Made by a program: the position numbers and the translations under genes. Shown here one piece after another: positions 1 through 9,008 of a stretch of 60,785 nucleotides of DNA. The DNA comes from CAYXAA01 sp964462985. GTDB lineage: Bacteria > Pseudomonadota > Alphaproteobacteria > Rhizobiales > Stappiaceae. Each line of letters starts with the position of its first letter. Positions within the stretch are counted from its first letter, which is position 1. The notes below the pieces were generated by a model, which worked only from the letters and a program-made list of their open reading frames with translations, ran no database searches and had not been told where the DNA came from. Location: contig CAYXAA010000028.1 of assembly GCA_964462985.1 (NCBI GenBank), positions 1-60,785 on the forward strand. Direction: 5' to 3'.

Positions 1-1
1 G

Positions 2-1807
2 CTCCTCGATATCGAGCGGGAAGAGAAGCCGGCCGAGCCTCCGAACATGGAGGTGCAGCGCGACCGGACGATCACCGCCTTCCTCTCCAATCTTAATCTC
101 GCACGCAGCGGCGAAAGCTTGGCGGTCACCGTGCATGTTCGCAGTCCGGAGGCGCAGCTTTCTTCGGCGCTCGCCAATGCCGTTGCCAGGATCTATGTCG
201 ACTGGTCACGCGAACGGGCACGCGAGGAGATGTCAGACGCTGTCAACTTCCTGAAGGACCGCGCGACCAAGATTGCCACACGCATTGCCGACAACGAGCG
301 GGCGGTGGCTGACCTCATTCAGGCAAACCAGCTCTCGTCCGGGCGCGGGGAAGACATCGTTCGGCAGCGCATCGATGAAATCAATACCCAGCTGACGAAT
401 GCCCGGGTCGAGCTTGCGGTCATCAATGCGCGGCAGGAACAGGGGCGCCGCGTCCTCGCAGGCGTGGAAGCGATTGAGGAAACCACATTGACATCGCCGC
501 TCCTGAGTTCGCTGCGAAACGACAGGGCCCGGCTGATGCGCGAGCAGGCGCAATATTCCTCGAACTTCGGAGGCAATCACCCGCAGGTGCTGAAGACAAC
601 GGCCGAGTTGACGAGCGTCGGCGGGATGATTGACGAGGAAATTCGCCGAATGATCAAAGAGTTGGCCGGCGAAAAGAAGATCGTCGAGAACCGCATTGAA
701 CAACTGGACCAGCAGCTTCTTCGCCTGCAGGACACGGTGCACGAGCGCAGCCTGGCCGAGATCCGCCTGCGCGAAATTGAACGGGACCTTGCCGCTGATC
801 AGAGGCTGCACGATCTGATCCTGGCAAGGATCGGCAGTCTGGATCCGTTCTCCGAAATCGTGAAGGCGAGCGCCCGGGTGGTGTCCTTTGCCGAGACACC
901 CGTCGCCCCTGCGTTCCCCCAGAAGCGGCGAATCCTCGTCGGCGGCACCCTCGGCATCGTGATACTCGCCGTGCTTCTTGCCGTCGTGCTCGAAGCCGTC
1001 GACGCAAAGATCCGGTCCGGTCAGGAGATCAGCCGCAGCGCGCAGGTTGCCAATCTCGCCAATATCCCGCGGATCAGGCGGCCCTGGCTCGGCATCGGCT
1101 GGCATCCCTTCATCTATCTGATGCGTCGGCGGGATTCGGCTTATGCCGAAGCGATCCGTTCGCTCTACCTGGCATTCAGGGCGCGGCTGGATCTGTCAAA
1201 TTCCGTCCTCCTGTTCTCCGGGACGGGCCGTGGAAGCGGTTGCAGCTCGGCTGCCCTCGGATTCGCGTTGTCATCTGCATCGGACGGCCTCGAGACGCTC
1301 TACCTGAACCTCGACAGGAACATATCAAGTCTCGCGAGTCTGAGATTGCCGTGCTGCACGATCCAGGACCTCGACCAACCAGAAGCATTTCATAGCCTCG
1401 GCAACGCGATCCGGCCGGTCCCCGGAGTAGACGGTCTTCAAGCTTTGGCGGCGCCCGGATTGCTTGATCCGGGCAAAGGGCTGCAGCCCGTTCGTCTTGA
1501 GCAGATGCGCCAGCTCTTAGAGGCGCTGAGGTCTGCCTACGACCTTGTGATCGTGGATTGTGCACCGGTGCTGGAGACGGAGGACGCAAGCTGGCTGGGC
1601 TTCCTGGTGGATGCGATTGTGCTCGTCGTGCGCTTCGGCCGTGTTTCGGAGCAAGAGTTGGTCGGAGCAGTGTCGCGTCTGCAGATCAACAGGGCACCCC
1701 TTACCGGAACGGTTCTAAACGCCGTCGAACAACGCGCCCAGACGGTGAGGGAGCCGCTCGGAGTAATGAGCTATCCGGTCGTATCAAGGGCGTGCTTGAA
1801 CACGTGA
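2..1807 (+). CDS. Polysaccharide co-polymerase with degenerate BY-kinase domain (5' end outside window)
   Basis: The reading frame is open to the left edge, so the start and N-terminal Wzz part are missing. Visible are a long coiled-coil periplasmic region (bases about 150-880), then a membrane segment (about 930-1000), then a cytoplasmic tyrosine-kinase-like ATPase domain (about 1130-1760). In Wzc/ExoP-type proteins this domain is the BY-kinase that sets polymer chain length with the export apparatus. Here the P-loop reads SGTGRGSGCSS (about 1217-1250), so the invariant lysine is replaced by cysteine. Walker A' reads LYLNLDRN, with the first aspartate replaced by asparagine. Walker B (YDLVIVDCAP) looks intact. 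The C-terminal tail has only one tyrosine instead of a tyrosine cluster. I infer a chain-length factor whose kinase domain is probably inactive. It heads a plus-strand polysaccharide locus interrupted by one reverse gene. Confidence 0.85.
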   Translation, partial: LLDIEREEKPAEPPNMEVQRDRTITAFLSNLNLARSGESLAVTVHVRSPEAQLSSALANAVARIYVDWSRERAREEMSDAVNFLKDRATKIATRIADNERAVADLIQANQLSSGRGEDIVRQRIDEINTQLTNARVELAVINARQEQGRRVLAGVEAIEETTLTSPLLSSLRNDRARLMREQAQYSSNFGGNHPQVLKTTAELTSVGGMIDEEIRRMIKELAGEKKIVENRIEQLDQQLLRLQDTVHERSLAEIRLREIERDLAADQRLHDLILARIGSLDPFSEIVKASARVVSFAETPVAPAFPQKRRILVGGTLGIVILAVLLAVVLEAVDAKIRSGQEISRSAQVANLANIPRIRRPWLGIGWHPFIYLMRRRDSAYAEAIRSLYLAFRARLDLSNSVLLFSGTGRGSGCSSAALGFALSSASDGLETLYLNLDRNISSLASLRLPCCTIQDLDQPEAFHSLGNAIRPVPGVDGLQALAAPGLLDPGKGLQPVRLEQMRQLLEALRSAYDLVIVDCAPVLETEDASWLGFLVDAIVLVVRFGRVSEQELVGAVSRLQINRAPLTGTVLNAVEQRAQTVREPLGVMSYPVVSRACLNT

Positions 1808-1839
1808 CCCAGAGACGGAAAACGATCATGCCGGCGCGC

Positions 1840-3033
1840 CTATGGAACAGCGACAGAGCGGTTGAGCAGGCCCATCTGTTCGAGAAGAAGATCGTTTACG
1901 CGTTCGACCCGATAGCGTTGGCGGGCGATCTCCAACGAGCGCGCACCCATCATCCTGGCAAGATCCCGGTCGCGAACGAACCGCAGCATGGCTTCGGCAA
2001 GGGACCCAGGATCGCGGGGCGGCACGATAAATCCGTTGTCTCCGTCGATAACGGTATCGCGACAGCCCGGCGTATCGGCTGTGACGATTGCGCGGCCGGT
2101 GGCCATCGCCTCAAGAATGCTGCGCGGAATGCCTTCCCGATAATAGGAGGGCAAGACAAAGACGGTGCAGGCCGCAAGGTGAGGACGTACGTCCGTGGTG
2201 AAGCCGAGGTAGTCGATGATGCCTTCGGACTGCCAACCTTCGATCTCGGCTTCTGGTACCGCAAGCGGCCCGGGATCGATTGGCCCAAGCAGACGAAACC
2301 GGGCGCGGGGATTTTGCGTCCGCACGATGCGGGCGGCCTCCACGAATTCCCGCACCCCTTTTTCCCGAAGCAGGCGAGCGATGAGCAGGAAGACAGGATC
2401 GCCTTCGGGAACGTCGGCCGGAGAAAACCGCACAAGGTCGACACCCGAACCGGGGACAGCAACGATCCGCTCCGGATTGGACACCATCCGGCCGTCGATG
2501 ATGTCTTGAGTATCTGCATCGTTGTACACGAATACGCGTCCGCCGCCGGCGAATGCCAGCCGGTAGAGCAGAGTGGCCACGGCACGCAGGAGCGGCAGCC
2601 GCCTGTTCTCCGGATCCTCGCCGAAGATGTAGCCGAGACCGGTCATGAGAGCGTGGCGCTCGCTCACGCCTGCAAAGCGAGCGGCGATCAGCCCGTAGAT
2701 GACGGGCTTCATCGTGTAGCAGAGCACCAGGTCGGGATCGTCTTGATGGAAGCGGCAATAGAGCGCCGCCAGAGTCCGCAGGTCCTGCAACGGGTTCAGC
2801 CCGGCGCGGGACATCGGGATCTGTTCGAACTCCACGCCGATCGCCGTCAGGGCGTCGAGGGTCGGCTGGTGACGTTCGGGACCGTAGGCGACAACCTGAT
2901 GGCCGTTGTCGAGCATCGCCTTCAGAAGCTGAAATCTGAAGTTCACCAGCGACGGTGTGTAGCTGCAGACGACAGCGACCTTGCGCGGTCGCACCTCAGT
3001 TTGCGAGCGAGGGAAGGGTGCCATCTCGGTCAT
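1840..3033 (-). CDS. Glycosyltransferase family 4 (GT-B fold)
   Basis: A 397-residue cytoplasmic or membrane-associated glycosyltransferase. The N-terminal half has the acceptor-side Rossmann domain (KVAVVCSYTPSLVNFRF). The C-terminal half has the nucleotide-sugar domain with the GT4 E-x7-E type signature (EGIPRSILEAMATGR) and a GxIVPPRD loop. Family members such as PglA-like enzymes add hexoses to undecaprenyl-diphosphate-linked chains. Donor and acceptor cannot be read from the sequence. The ATG at 3033 is the first start after an AT-rich intergenic region. The gene is the only minus-strand gene in the first 21 kb and is divergent from the export gene at 3165. Confidence 0.9.
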   Translation of the reverse strand: MTEMAPFPRSQTEVRPRKVAVVCSYTPSLVNFRFQLLKAMLDNGHQVVAYGPERHQPTLDALTAIGVEFEQIPMSRAGLNPLQDLRTLAALYCRFHQDDPDLVLCYTMKPVIYGLIAARFAGVSERHALMTGLGYIFGEDPENRRLPLLRAVATLLYRLAFAGGGRVFVYNDADTQDIIDGRMVSNPERIVAVPGSGVDLVRFSPADVPEGDPVFLLIARLLREKGVREFVEAARIVRTQNPRARFRLLGPIDPGPLAVPEAEIEGWQSEGIIDYLGFTTDVRPHLAACTVFVLPSYYREGIPRSILEAMATGRAIVTADTPGCRDTVIDGDNGFIVPPRDPGSLAEAMLRFVRDRDLARMMGARSLEIARQRYRVERVNDLLLEQMGLLNRSVAVP

Positions 3034-3164
3034 GGTTCAGTTAATCCCCTAATAAAAATTCCTATTTGACTAAAAATATGTGATAATACTATCAAAATTA
3101 TTATATATCAACTTTGATAAGTCAATAGAAAACTATAATTACCATTTTGTCTGGAGCTTATGAG
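3034..3164. promoter_or_regulatory. AT-rich divergent promoter region with inverted repeat
   Basis: This 131-base gap separates the minus-strand glycosyltransferase from the export gene. It is strikingly AT-rich within a GC-rich locus. TATCAAA at 3090-3096 and TTTGATA at 3113-3119 form a 7-base inverted repeat, and TTGACT lies at 3066-3071. Such T-A-rich upstream regions are typical targets of Ros/MucR zinc-finger regulators that control exopolysaccharide genes in Rhizobiales. That role is inference. Confidence 0.5.
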
Positions 3165-4457
3165 ATGTTGAGCCACGGCAATAGGCGCGGGCGGTCTGTG
3201 GTGGTTTGGATCGGAACCGGCATTCTTGTCCTGTCGGGACTGATTGCCGACCCGAAGCCGACGACTGCGGCAGGGCCCGGTGAGTTTGCACTCGCGCCCG
3301 GCGATACCGTCCGGTTCGACGTGCTCGACGACGACAAGGAGCCGGTGGAACTGCTGATCGCGGCGGATGGAACCATACAGGCGCCGTTTCTGGGCGCCGT
3401 CAAAATCGACGGGTTCGTCGTCTCCGAGGCCCTCGAGGAGGTCAAGCGCCAGTACGTGGAGAAGGGGATCTTCCTGGACCCACGGCTGGGGCTCTCGGTC
3501 GCGCAGTACCGGCCGATCTACGTTATTGGCGACGTGCGATCGCCGGGTTCATATCCGTTCGCACCGAAGCTGACAGTCGAGAAGGCGATGGGGCTGGCGG
3601 GCGGACAGATCACAGTGGGACCATCCGAGGATCCCATCCTTGTCCGTGCCCGTATCCGCGGTGAACTTGAATCCATTCGCGTCGACATCATTCGAGAAGC
3701 GCTCGCCTACGCACGTCTGTCTGCTCAGCTCGACGGCCGCTCGACGATCGAGCCGGCCGACATTCCGGTATCGGCGCGGCCTTACATGGAAGGCGGCGCC
3801 TCCGAGACTCTCGGCATGCTGGAGCAGCAAATCCTCACCGAAGAGACGAAACGGTACGAGCGCGAGCTGCAGGGGTTGGCGGAGCAGATCTCCGAAGCAG
3901 AGAAGGGCATCGGCCTGCTTGAAGAATTGTACGACAAGCTGAACCAGGCTCTCGAGTTCAGCCGTGAAGATTTGAAGCGGGCACAGGAGCTGCAACGGCG
4001 GGGCATCCAGACTCTGTCGGGGGTTTCCAACATCGAACGCCAGCTGGCGATGGAAGAGGCCCGCCTCTTGCAAGTGTTGAGCGACATGTCCTCCCAGCGC
4101 AGTGCGATCGGCACGCTGAAGCGGCAGTCTGCCGAACTCGAACACAAGCGGAAGATCGACACCCTGACCGGACTACAGACCCACAGCAATGGCCTGACGA
4201 ACGCCCTCGGTTCCCGCCGGATCGCCGAGGAGCAGCTTGTTTTGCTGTCGGCGATGGCGGCAGAGGACCGCACCAACCAGAACAAGGAGGTGGTGCTCGA
4301 CTATACGATCCGTCGTGAACTCGATGGTTTGGTCTCGGATCTGCGCGCAGCACCAAACACTCCGCTGGCTCCGGGTGATGTCCTGATCATTCGGATCCGC
4401 GACCAGAAAGAGGACGTGGCGGCACTGCCTGGCAGCGCCTTGCCTGCCCCGCAGTAG
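3165..4457 (+). CDS. exoF: ExoF-like polysaccharide export protein
   Basis: A 430-residue secreted protein of the polysaccharide biosynthesis/export family. After a signal-like hydrophobic segment (VVVWIGTGILVLSG) comes the Poly_export domain (LAPGDTVRFDVLDDD), then an SLBB-like domain (YVIGDVRSPGSYPF), and then a long coiled coil (about residues 215-390). This layout matches Sinorhizobium ExoF rather than outer-membrane Wza, so it probably works in the periplasm with the co-polymerase. I chose the ATG at 3165, which has GGAG eight bases upstream. An in-frame TTG at 3147 would add six residues but lacks a good ribosome binding site. Downstream is the sugar transferase at 4502. Confidence 0.88.
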   Translation: MLSHGNRRGRSVVVWIGTGILVLSGLIADPKPTTAAGPGEFALAPGDTVRFDVLDDDKEPVELLIAADGTIQAPFLGAVKIDGFVVSEALEEVKRQYVEKGIFLDPRLGLSVAQYRPIYVIGDVRSPGSYPFAPKLTVEKAMGLAGGQITVGPSEDPILVRARIRGELESIRVDIIREALAYARLSAQLDGRSTIEPADIPVSARPYMEGGASETLGMLEQQILTEETKRYERELQGLAEQISEAEKGIGLLEELYDKLNQALEFSREDLKRAQELQRRGIQTLSGVSNIERQLAMEEARLLQVLSDMSSQRSAIGTLKRQSAELEHKRKIDTLTGLQTHSNGLTNALGSRRIAEEQLVLLSAMAAEDRTNQNKEVVLDYTIRRELDGLVSDLRAAPNTPLAPGDVLIIRIRDQKEDVAALPGSALPAPQ

Positions 4458-4501
4458 GGACGGAGAGCGTTCGTCTTCATCAAGACGGCTATTAAAAATC
4501 G

Positions 4502-5188
4502 ATGGGGAGACAGGACGTGGTCGCGAGTGGGGAAAACAGCATAAGCCTTGCGGCGACAGCGGCACGACATCCGATGCATCCCGTGTCCCGGATCGCCGCG
4601 CTTGCCAGTCTGGTTCTAGCCGCCGTGCCGGCGGCGCTGACCGCAGCCGTTGTCTGGTGCGCGCTCGGACGCCCAGTCCTGTTTCGGCAGGTAAGGGCCG
4701 GCCTCGACGGACGGCCGTTCTGGCTCGTCAAGTTCAGGACCATGCACGATCGGCGCGATGCCGCTGGACGGCTTCTGCCCGACCAGGACCGGGAAACCTT
4801 CCTGACACGGCTCATAAGACGCGTACGGCTTGACGAGATCCCGCAACTGTTCGCGATCCTGGCTGGCGACATGGTCTTTATCGGTCCACGCCCGCTTCAG
4901 CCGGCGACCGTCGCCGGTTTCGGAGCGGCAGGCGAGGTGCGCTGCTGCGTGCGTCCTGGACTGACCGGATGGGCGCAGGTCAACGGCAACACCCGGCTCA
5001 CCGATCAGGAAAAGCTCGCACTCGACGTCTGGTATGTCGACCACCGCAGCCTGAAGCTGGATGCATGGATACTCTTGCTGACGGTGGTCACCATCGTTGT
5101 CGGCGAAAGGGTCCGCCGGACGCAGCTAGACTGCGCAGAAGCCTATTTCGCTTCCCGGTTCGGCACAGGGCGGGGAGGGCGGACATGA
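4502..5188 (+). CDS. Bacterial sugar transferase (polyprenyl-phosphate glycosyl-1-phosphate transferase)
   Basis: A 228-residue membrane enzyme expected to transfer the first sugar-1-phosphate to undecaprenyl phosphate, starting repeat-unit synthesis. It has one N-terminal hydrophobic segment (about residues 32-52) and the family motifs KFRTM, the catalytic DE pair in RLDEIPQL, GDMVFIGPRPL and RPGLTGWAQVNG. The usual KR-x2-D motif before the hydrophobic segment is not recognisable (RHPMHPVSR instead), which is a modest oddity. It corresponds to ExoY/PssA-type proteins and lacks the multi-TM N-terminus of WbaP. Its stop overlaps the next start by four bases (ATGA), so the two genes are translationally coupled. 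Confidence 0.92.
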   Translation: MGRQDVVASGENSISLAATAARHPMHPVSRIAALASLVLAAVPAALTAAVVWCALGRPVLFRQVRAGLDGRPFWLVKFRTMHDRRDAAGRLLPDQDRETFLTRLIRRVRLDEIPQLFAILAGDMVFIGPRPLQPATVAGFGAAGEVRCCVRPGLTGWAQVNGNTRLTDQEKLALDVWYVDHRSLKLDAWILLLTVVTIVVGERVRRTQLDCAEAYFASRFGTGRGGRT

Positions 5189-6099
5189 GGACGGCATTCG
5201 TCGGAGCCGTTGAAGGATCGGCGATTGCCCTCAGGGCCCTCAACGCGTCCGGCCTCTCCCCCCAGCTGGTTCTGACGCTGCCGCTGGAGCACGGCAGCAG
5301 GCATTCCGACTTCGTCGATCTTGCGCCACTCGCCAGTGCAGCAGGCAGCGAGGTCGTACGCGTTGCCAACATCAACGGGGAGGCTGCGCTCGACGCGCTC
5401 CGCAGCTTCGGTCCAGATCTGGTGCTCGTTATCGGCTGGTCGCAGATCTGCCATGCCCCGTTCCGGTCGATCGCGCGTATCGGCAATATCGGCTTTCATC
5501 CCGCGCCGCTGCCAAGGATGCGCGGCCGGGCAGTCATTCCCTGGACGATCCTGCTCGATGTGAAGCGAACGGCCGCCAGCCTATTCTGGCTCGACGACGG
5601 CGTCGATTCCGGTCCCCTGCTGCTGCAGGAGGAGATCGAGGTCGCCGCGGACGAAACGGCACGGAGCCTCTACCTCAAGCAGACCTCGGCGCTGGCGCGG
5701 ATGCTGCCGAAAGCGGTCGAACTGGTCCGGTCCGGGTCGGCGCCGAGGATTGAGCAGGATCATTCCCTTGCGACCTACTGCGCCAGGCGCACGCCGGAGG
5801 ACGGCCGGATCGATTGGCGCGAGCCGGCCAGGTCGGTGCTCCGGTTGATCCGGGCTGCGGGTGAACCTTATCCCGGCGCCTTCACGAACCATGACGGATG
5901 CCGGCTCATCATCGATCGGGCGACGATCCTTCCCGAGTCTTCGCGCTTCATCGGCATCGCCGGCCAAGTCCAGTGTCACACGCCGGAAGGCTTCGCGGTG
6001 CGCTGCGGCGATGGTGAGTGCCTGAATGTGACCGCTTGGCGCATGGGGGTGCGGGATGACAGGCCGAGGATCCATTCCAGACTCGGAGTTTCGAACTGA
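5185..6099 (+). CDS. Formyltransferase-family protein (methionyl-tRNA or sugar N-formyltransferase type)
   Basis: A 304-residue protein with a Formyl_trans_N domain, including GFHPAPLPRMRGRAVIPW (the family's HPSLLP-type loop) and the catalytic aspartate segment DDGVDSGPLL, followed by a C-terminal domain like that of methionyl-tRNA formyltransferase (EDGRIDWREPARS). In this locus an amino-sugar N-formyltransferase using N10-formyltetrahydrofolate is more likely than a housekeeping Fmt. This is inference from the neighbours: a deacetylase that would expose amines and a sugar aminotransferase. The ATG at 5185 overlaps the preceding stop, and the stop overlaps the next start, so the gene is in a tight operon. 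Confidence 0.85.
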   Translation: MRTAFVGAVEGSAIALRALNASGLSPQLVLTLPLEHGSRHSDFVDLAPLASAAGSEVVRVANINGEAALDALRSFGPDLVLVIGWSQICHAPFRSIARIGNIGFHPAPLPRMRGRAVIPWTILLDVKRTAASLFWLDDGVDSGPLLLQEEIEVAADETARSLYLKQTSALARMLPKAVELVRSGSAPRIEQDHSLATYCARRTPEDGRIDWREPARSVLRLIRAAGEPYPGAFTNHDGCRLIIDRATILPESSRFIGIAGQVQCHTPEGFAVRCGDGECLNVTAWRMGVRDDRPRIHSRLGVSN

Positions 6100-6791
6100 T
6101 GGCTGCCTCATTGGAAGGATTTGGCAGAACGCTGGTGATCGCGCCGCACCCGGACGACGAGGTCCTGGGAGCCGGAGGTACGATGGCGCGGCTGGCGCGG
6201 ACCGGTGCAGAGGTGTTCGTTGCGGTCGTCACCACCGGACAGCCTCCGGACTATACTGCCGAGCAGGTGTCACGCGTCAAAGCCGAGGCCGCCGTGGCCC
6301 ATGAGATGCTGGGCGTCCGCGAGACAATCTGGCTCGACCAGCCCGCCGCCCGCCTGTTCGAAACGCCCCATGCCGCCTTGAACGGCGCTCTGCACCGGGC
6401 GATGAGGCAGGTAAAACCGGACACGCTGCTGCTGCCGTTCGTCGGCGACATCCACATCGATCACCAACTCACCTTTCTGTCGGGGCTCGTGGCCGCGCGC
6501 CCCACCGACGGCGGTTATCCGCCACAGGTTCTGGCATACGAAACCCTTTCTGAAACCAACTGGAATGCGCCCTACCTGACGCCGAACTTCGTGCCGAACG
6601 TCTTCATCGACATCACCGACAGTCTTGAACTGAAGCTCGCGGCCATGCAGGCGTTCAGGTCTCAGATCCGCGAGTTTCCACATGAGCGCTCGCGCGAAGC
6701 GCTGAAGGCGCTCGCCACGCTGCGCGGCGCGACGGTTCATTGCCGCGCCGCGGAAGCCTTCGTTCTCGTTCGGCAGGTGGTTCGTTCATGA
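6099..6791 (+). CDS. PIG-L family deacetylase
   Basis: A 230-residue zinc-dependent N-deacetylase of the LmbE/PIG-L family. The metal-binding and catalytic motif HPDDE sits near residue 17 (VIAPHPDDEVLGAGGT). The second metal-ligand region is the H-x-D-H stretch HIDHQLTF. Family members remove acetyl groups from N-acetylglucosamine-type substrates. Here it probably deacetylates an N-acetyl sugar, on a nucleotide or lipid carrier, before formylation or other N-acylation. The start overlaps the preceding stop (TGATG). The gene sits between the formyltransferase and the aminotransferase. Confidence 0.92.
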   Translation: MAASLEGFGRTLVIAPHPDDEVLGAGGTMARLARTGAEVFVAVVTTGQPPDYTAEQVSRVKAEAAVAHEMLGVRETIWLDQPAARLFETPHAALNGALHRAMRQVKPDTLLLPFVGDIHIDHQLTFLSGLVAARPTDGGYPPQVLAYETLSETNWNAPYLTPNFVPNVFIDITDSLELKLAAMQAFRSQIREFPHERSREALKALATLRGATVHCRAAEAFVLVRQVVRS

Positions 6792-6815
6792 AACCACTAA
6801 AGCAAGGAGGGTGCC

Positions 6816-8027
6816 GTGCCCGGTTGGCCCCAGTTTGATGACGCGCAGATCGAGGCCGTGGTGTCGGTGCTGCGATCCGGCAAGGTCAATGCCTGGACCG
6901 GCACCAAGGTCGCTGAGTTCGAGCGCGCCTACGCAAACCTGCTCGGCCGCCGCCATGCCATCGCGCTTGCCAATGGGACAGTGGCGCTCGACAGCGCCCT
7001 TTACGCCATGGATCTGAGACCGGGCGACGAAGTGATCGTCACGCCGCGCAGCTTCGTGGCCTCCGCCTCTTGCGTCGCCATGGCAGGCGGCGTTCCGGTC
7101 TTTGCCGATGTCGACCGTGACAGTCAGGCGCTGAGCGCGGCATCGATCGAGCAGGTTCTCTCTCCACGGACACGAGCGGTCATCGTCGTGCATCTGGCGG
7201 GCTGGCCGGCTGACATGGATCCCATCCTGCGCCTGGCGCAGACGCACGGGCTGGTGGTGATCGAGGATTGCGCCCAGGCGCATGGAGCGACCTACTGTGG
7301 CCGGCCCGTCGGGAGCTTCGGCGATATGGCCTGCTTCTCGTTCTGCCAGGACAAGATCCTGACGACCGGAGGCGAGGGTGGGCTCCTTGTCATGGACGAC
7401 GGGAGGCTGTGGCGTCGCGCGTGGAGCCGCAAGGACCACGGCAAGGCCTATGATACGGTGTTCGGCAAGAGCCACCCGCCCGGCTTCCGCTGGCTGCACG
7501 AGAGTTTCGGCTCCAATTACCGAATGCTGGAAATCCAAGCTGCCATCGGGCTCGTCCAACTGTCTCGGCTGGCGGAATGGCACCGGCAGCGCACGGAGAA
7601 TGCCGCCATTCTGGCAAAGGCCTTGCAGGAACTTCCGGGCCTTCGCACCCCAATCCCGGCGACCAGTATCGAACATGCCTGGTATCGCCTCTACACCTTC
7701 GTCCGGCCGGAGAGGCTGCGCCCCGACTGGTCGCGCGATCGGATCATGGCTGCGATCAACGCCGAAGGCGTGGCCTGCTTCAGCGGGAGCTGTTCGGAGA
7801 TCTACCGGGAAAGGGCATTCATCGAAGCTGGCTTCGGTCCGGACCGCCGCCTGCCGGTGGCCGCGGAGCTCGGCGAGACGAGCCTCGCTTTCCTGGTCGA
7901 CCCGTGTCACAGCCGCAGCGACATGGCGCGGGCGTCGGAGGTGGTCACGGAGGTCCTGCAGCAGGCGACCGCGGACGATGAAGAAGCCGCGCACGACAGG
8001 CCGGCGGCTGCCGGCGCTGCCGGATAG
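6816..8027 (+). CDS. DegT/DnrJ/EryC1/StrS aminotransferase
   Basis: A 403-residue pyridoxal-phosphate enzyme of the sugar aminotransferase family, which converts keto-sugar nucleotides to amino sugars. It has the N-terminal RRHAIALANGTVALDSAL stretch, the EDCAQAHGA motif and the PLP lysine K180 in SFCQDKILTTGGEGG. The start is a GTG preceded by AAGGAGG five bases upstream, so the non-ATG start is well supported. It fits a pathway in which a 4,6-dehydratase (the gene at 14270 is a candidate) supplies the keto-sugar. The specific sugar cannot be told from the sequence. Confidence 0.92.
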   Translation: MPGWPQFDDAQIEAVVSVLRSGKVNAWTGTKVAEFERAYANLLGRRHAIALANGTVALDSALYAMDLRPGDEVIVTPRSFVASASCVAMAGGVPVFADVDRDSQALSAASIEQVLSPRTRAVIVVHLAGWPADMDPILRLAQTHGLVVIEDCAQAHGATYCGRPVGSFGDMACFSFCQDKILTTGGEGGLLVMDDGRLWRRAWSRKDHGKAYDTVFGKSHPPGFRWLHESFGSNYRMLEIQAAIGLVQLSRLAEWHRQRTENAAILAKALQELPGLRTPIPATSIEHAWYRLYTFVRPERLRPDWSRDRIMAAINAEGVACFSGSCSEIYRERAFIEAGFGPDRRLPVAAELGETSLAFLVDPCHSRSDMARASEVVTEVLQQATADDEEAAHDRPAAAGAAG

Positions 8028-8036
8028 GGAGGGCAC

Positions 8037-8999
8037 ATGCCGGTCACGATCCTCGTTTCCTCCGCTGGCAGGCGCGTTGGTCTGATCGATTGCTTCCGAC
8101 AATCTGCCGCGGCACTGGGGCTCGATCTAACGGTCCTGGCCTGCGATATGGAGCCGGAACTGAGCTCGGCCTGCCGTGCCGCCGATCACGCCTTCAAGGT
8201 GCCATCCTGCACGTCTCCGGATTTTCCCTCGAGGCTGCTTGGTATCGCACGCGAACATGGTGTCGCTCTCGTCGTACCCACCATCGATCCGGAACTCGGT
8301 CCGCTCGCCGCCCATCTTGGCGCGTTCGCAGCTAACGGCATACGGGTGCATGTCAGCCCGCCCTCCGTCATCGAGGTGGTGCGCGACAAGTACATGACGG
8401 CGGTTGTCCTGACGCGGGCAGGGGTGCCGGTGCCGGAGACGCACGAGCTCAGTGGGGCGAAAGCGGCTGCGGATCAGATCCGGTGGCCGATGTTTCTGAA
8501 GCCATCGAGGGGCAGCGCGAGCCGCGGCATCCGGGTCGTTCACACGCCTGCCGACCTGCCCGTGTCCCCGGCCGAGCCGATGATCCTGCAGCAGTTCCTT
8601 CAGGGGCCTGAATACACCATCAACATGTTCATCAGCGAGAGCGGGGAGTTGCGCAGCGCGGTCGCGCATCGCCGATTGCGGGTGCGCGCCGGGGAGGTGG
8701 AAAAGGGCTGCACCGAAAGAAACCCGCTGTTCCGGGAGCTGGCCGAAGGCGTGTTGCGCGCCTTGCCAGATGCGCGCGGGGTGCTTTGTTTTCAGGCGAT
8801 CATCGACAGGTCGGCAGGGCCCCGGGTGTTCGAGATCAACGCCCGGTTCGGCGGAGGCTATCCGCTCGCGCATTATGCCGGCGCCGAATACACCCGGTGG
8901 CTGCTGGAAGAAGTCACGGGCCTGCCGTCGACGGCGAACGACGCCTGGCGGTCCGGAGCTTTGATGCTGCGCTACGATGCGGCGGTGTTCGCCGGATAG
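8037..8999 (+). CDS. ATP-grasp ligase
   Basis: A 320-residue protein with a pre-ATP-grasp Rossmann-like N-terminus (ILVSSAGRRVGLIDCFR) and an ATP-grasp fold like carbamoyl-phosphate synthase. The ATP-binding lysine region is PMFLKPSRGSASRG, and the metal-binding strand is FEINARFGGGYP near the C-terminus. ATP-grasp enzymes join a carboxylate, through an acyl-phosphate, to an amine or other nucleophile. In this cassette I infer attachment of an amino acid or other acid to an amino sugar, but the substrate is unknown. The gene lies 9 bases after the aminotransferase and 9 bases before the HAD gene, so they are probably one transcript. Confidence 0.85.
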   Translation: MPVTILVSSAGRRVGLIDCFRQSAAALGLDLTVLACDMEPELSSACRAADHAFKVPSCTSPDFPSRLLGIAREHGVALVVPTIDPELGPLAAHLGAFAANGIRVHVSPPSVIEVVRDKYMTAVVLTRAGVPVPETHELSGAKAAADQIRWPMFLKPSRGSASRGIRVVHTPADLPVSPAEPMILQQFLQGPEYTINMFISESGELRSAVAHRRLRVRAGEVEKGCTERNPLFRELAEGVLRALPDARGVLCFQAIIDRSAGPRVFEINARFGGGYPLAHYAGAEYTRWLLEEVTGLPSTANDAWRSGALMLRYDAAVFAG

Positions 9000-9008
9000 G
9001 GGACGGTT

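Noticed and set aside
1558..3069. 503-codon plus-strand frame opposite the glycosyltransferase
   Set aside because: It is the complement of the minus-strand GT4 gene at 1840-3033 and lacks any recognisable domain.
6786..8102. 438-codon minus-strand frame
   Set aside because: It mirrors the aminotransferase coding region, a common artefact in GC-rich DNA.
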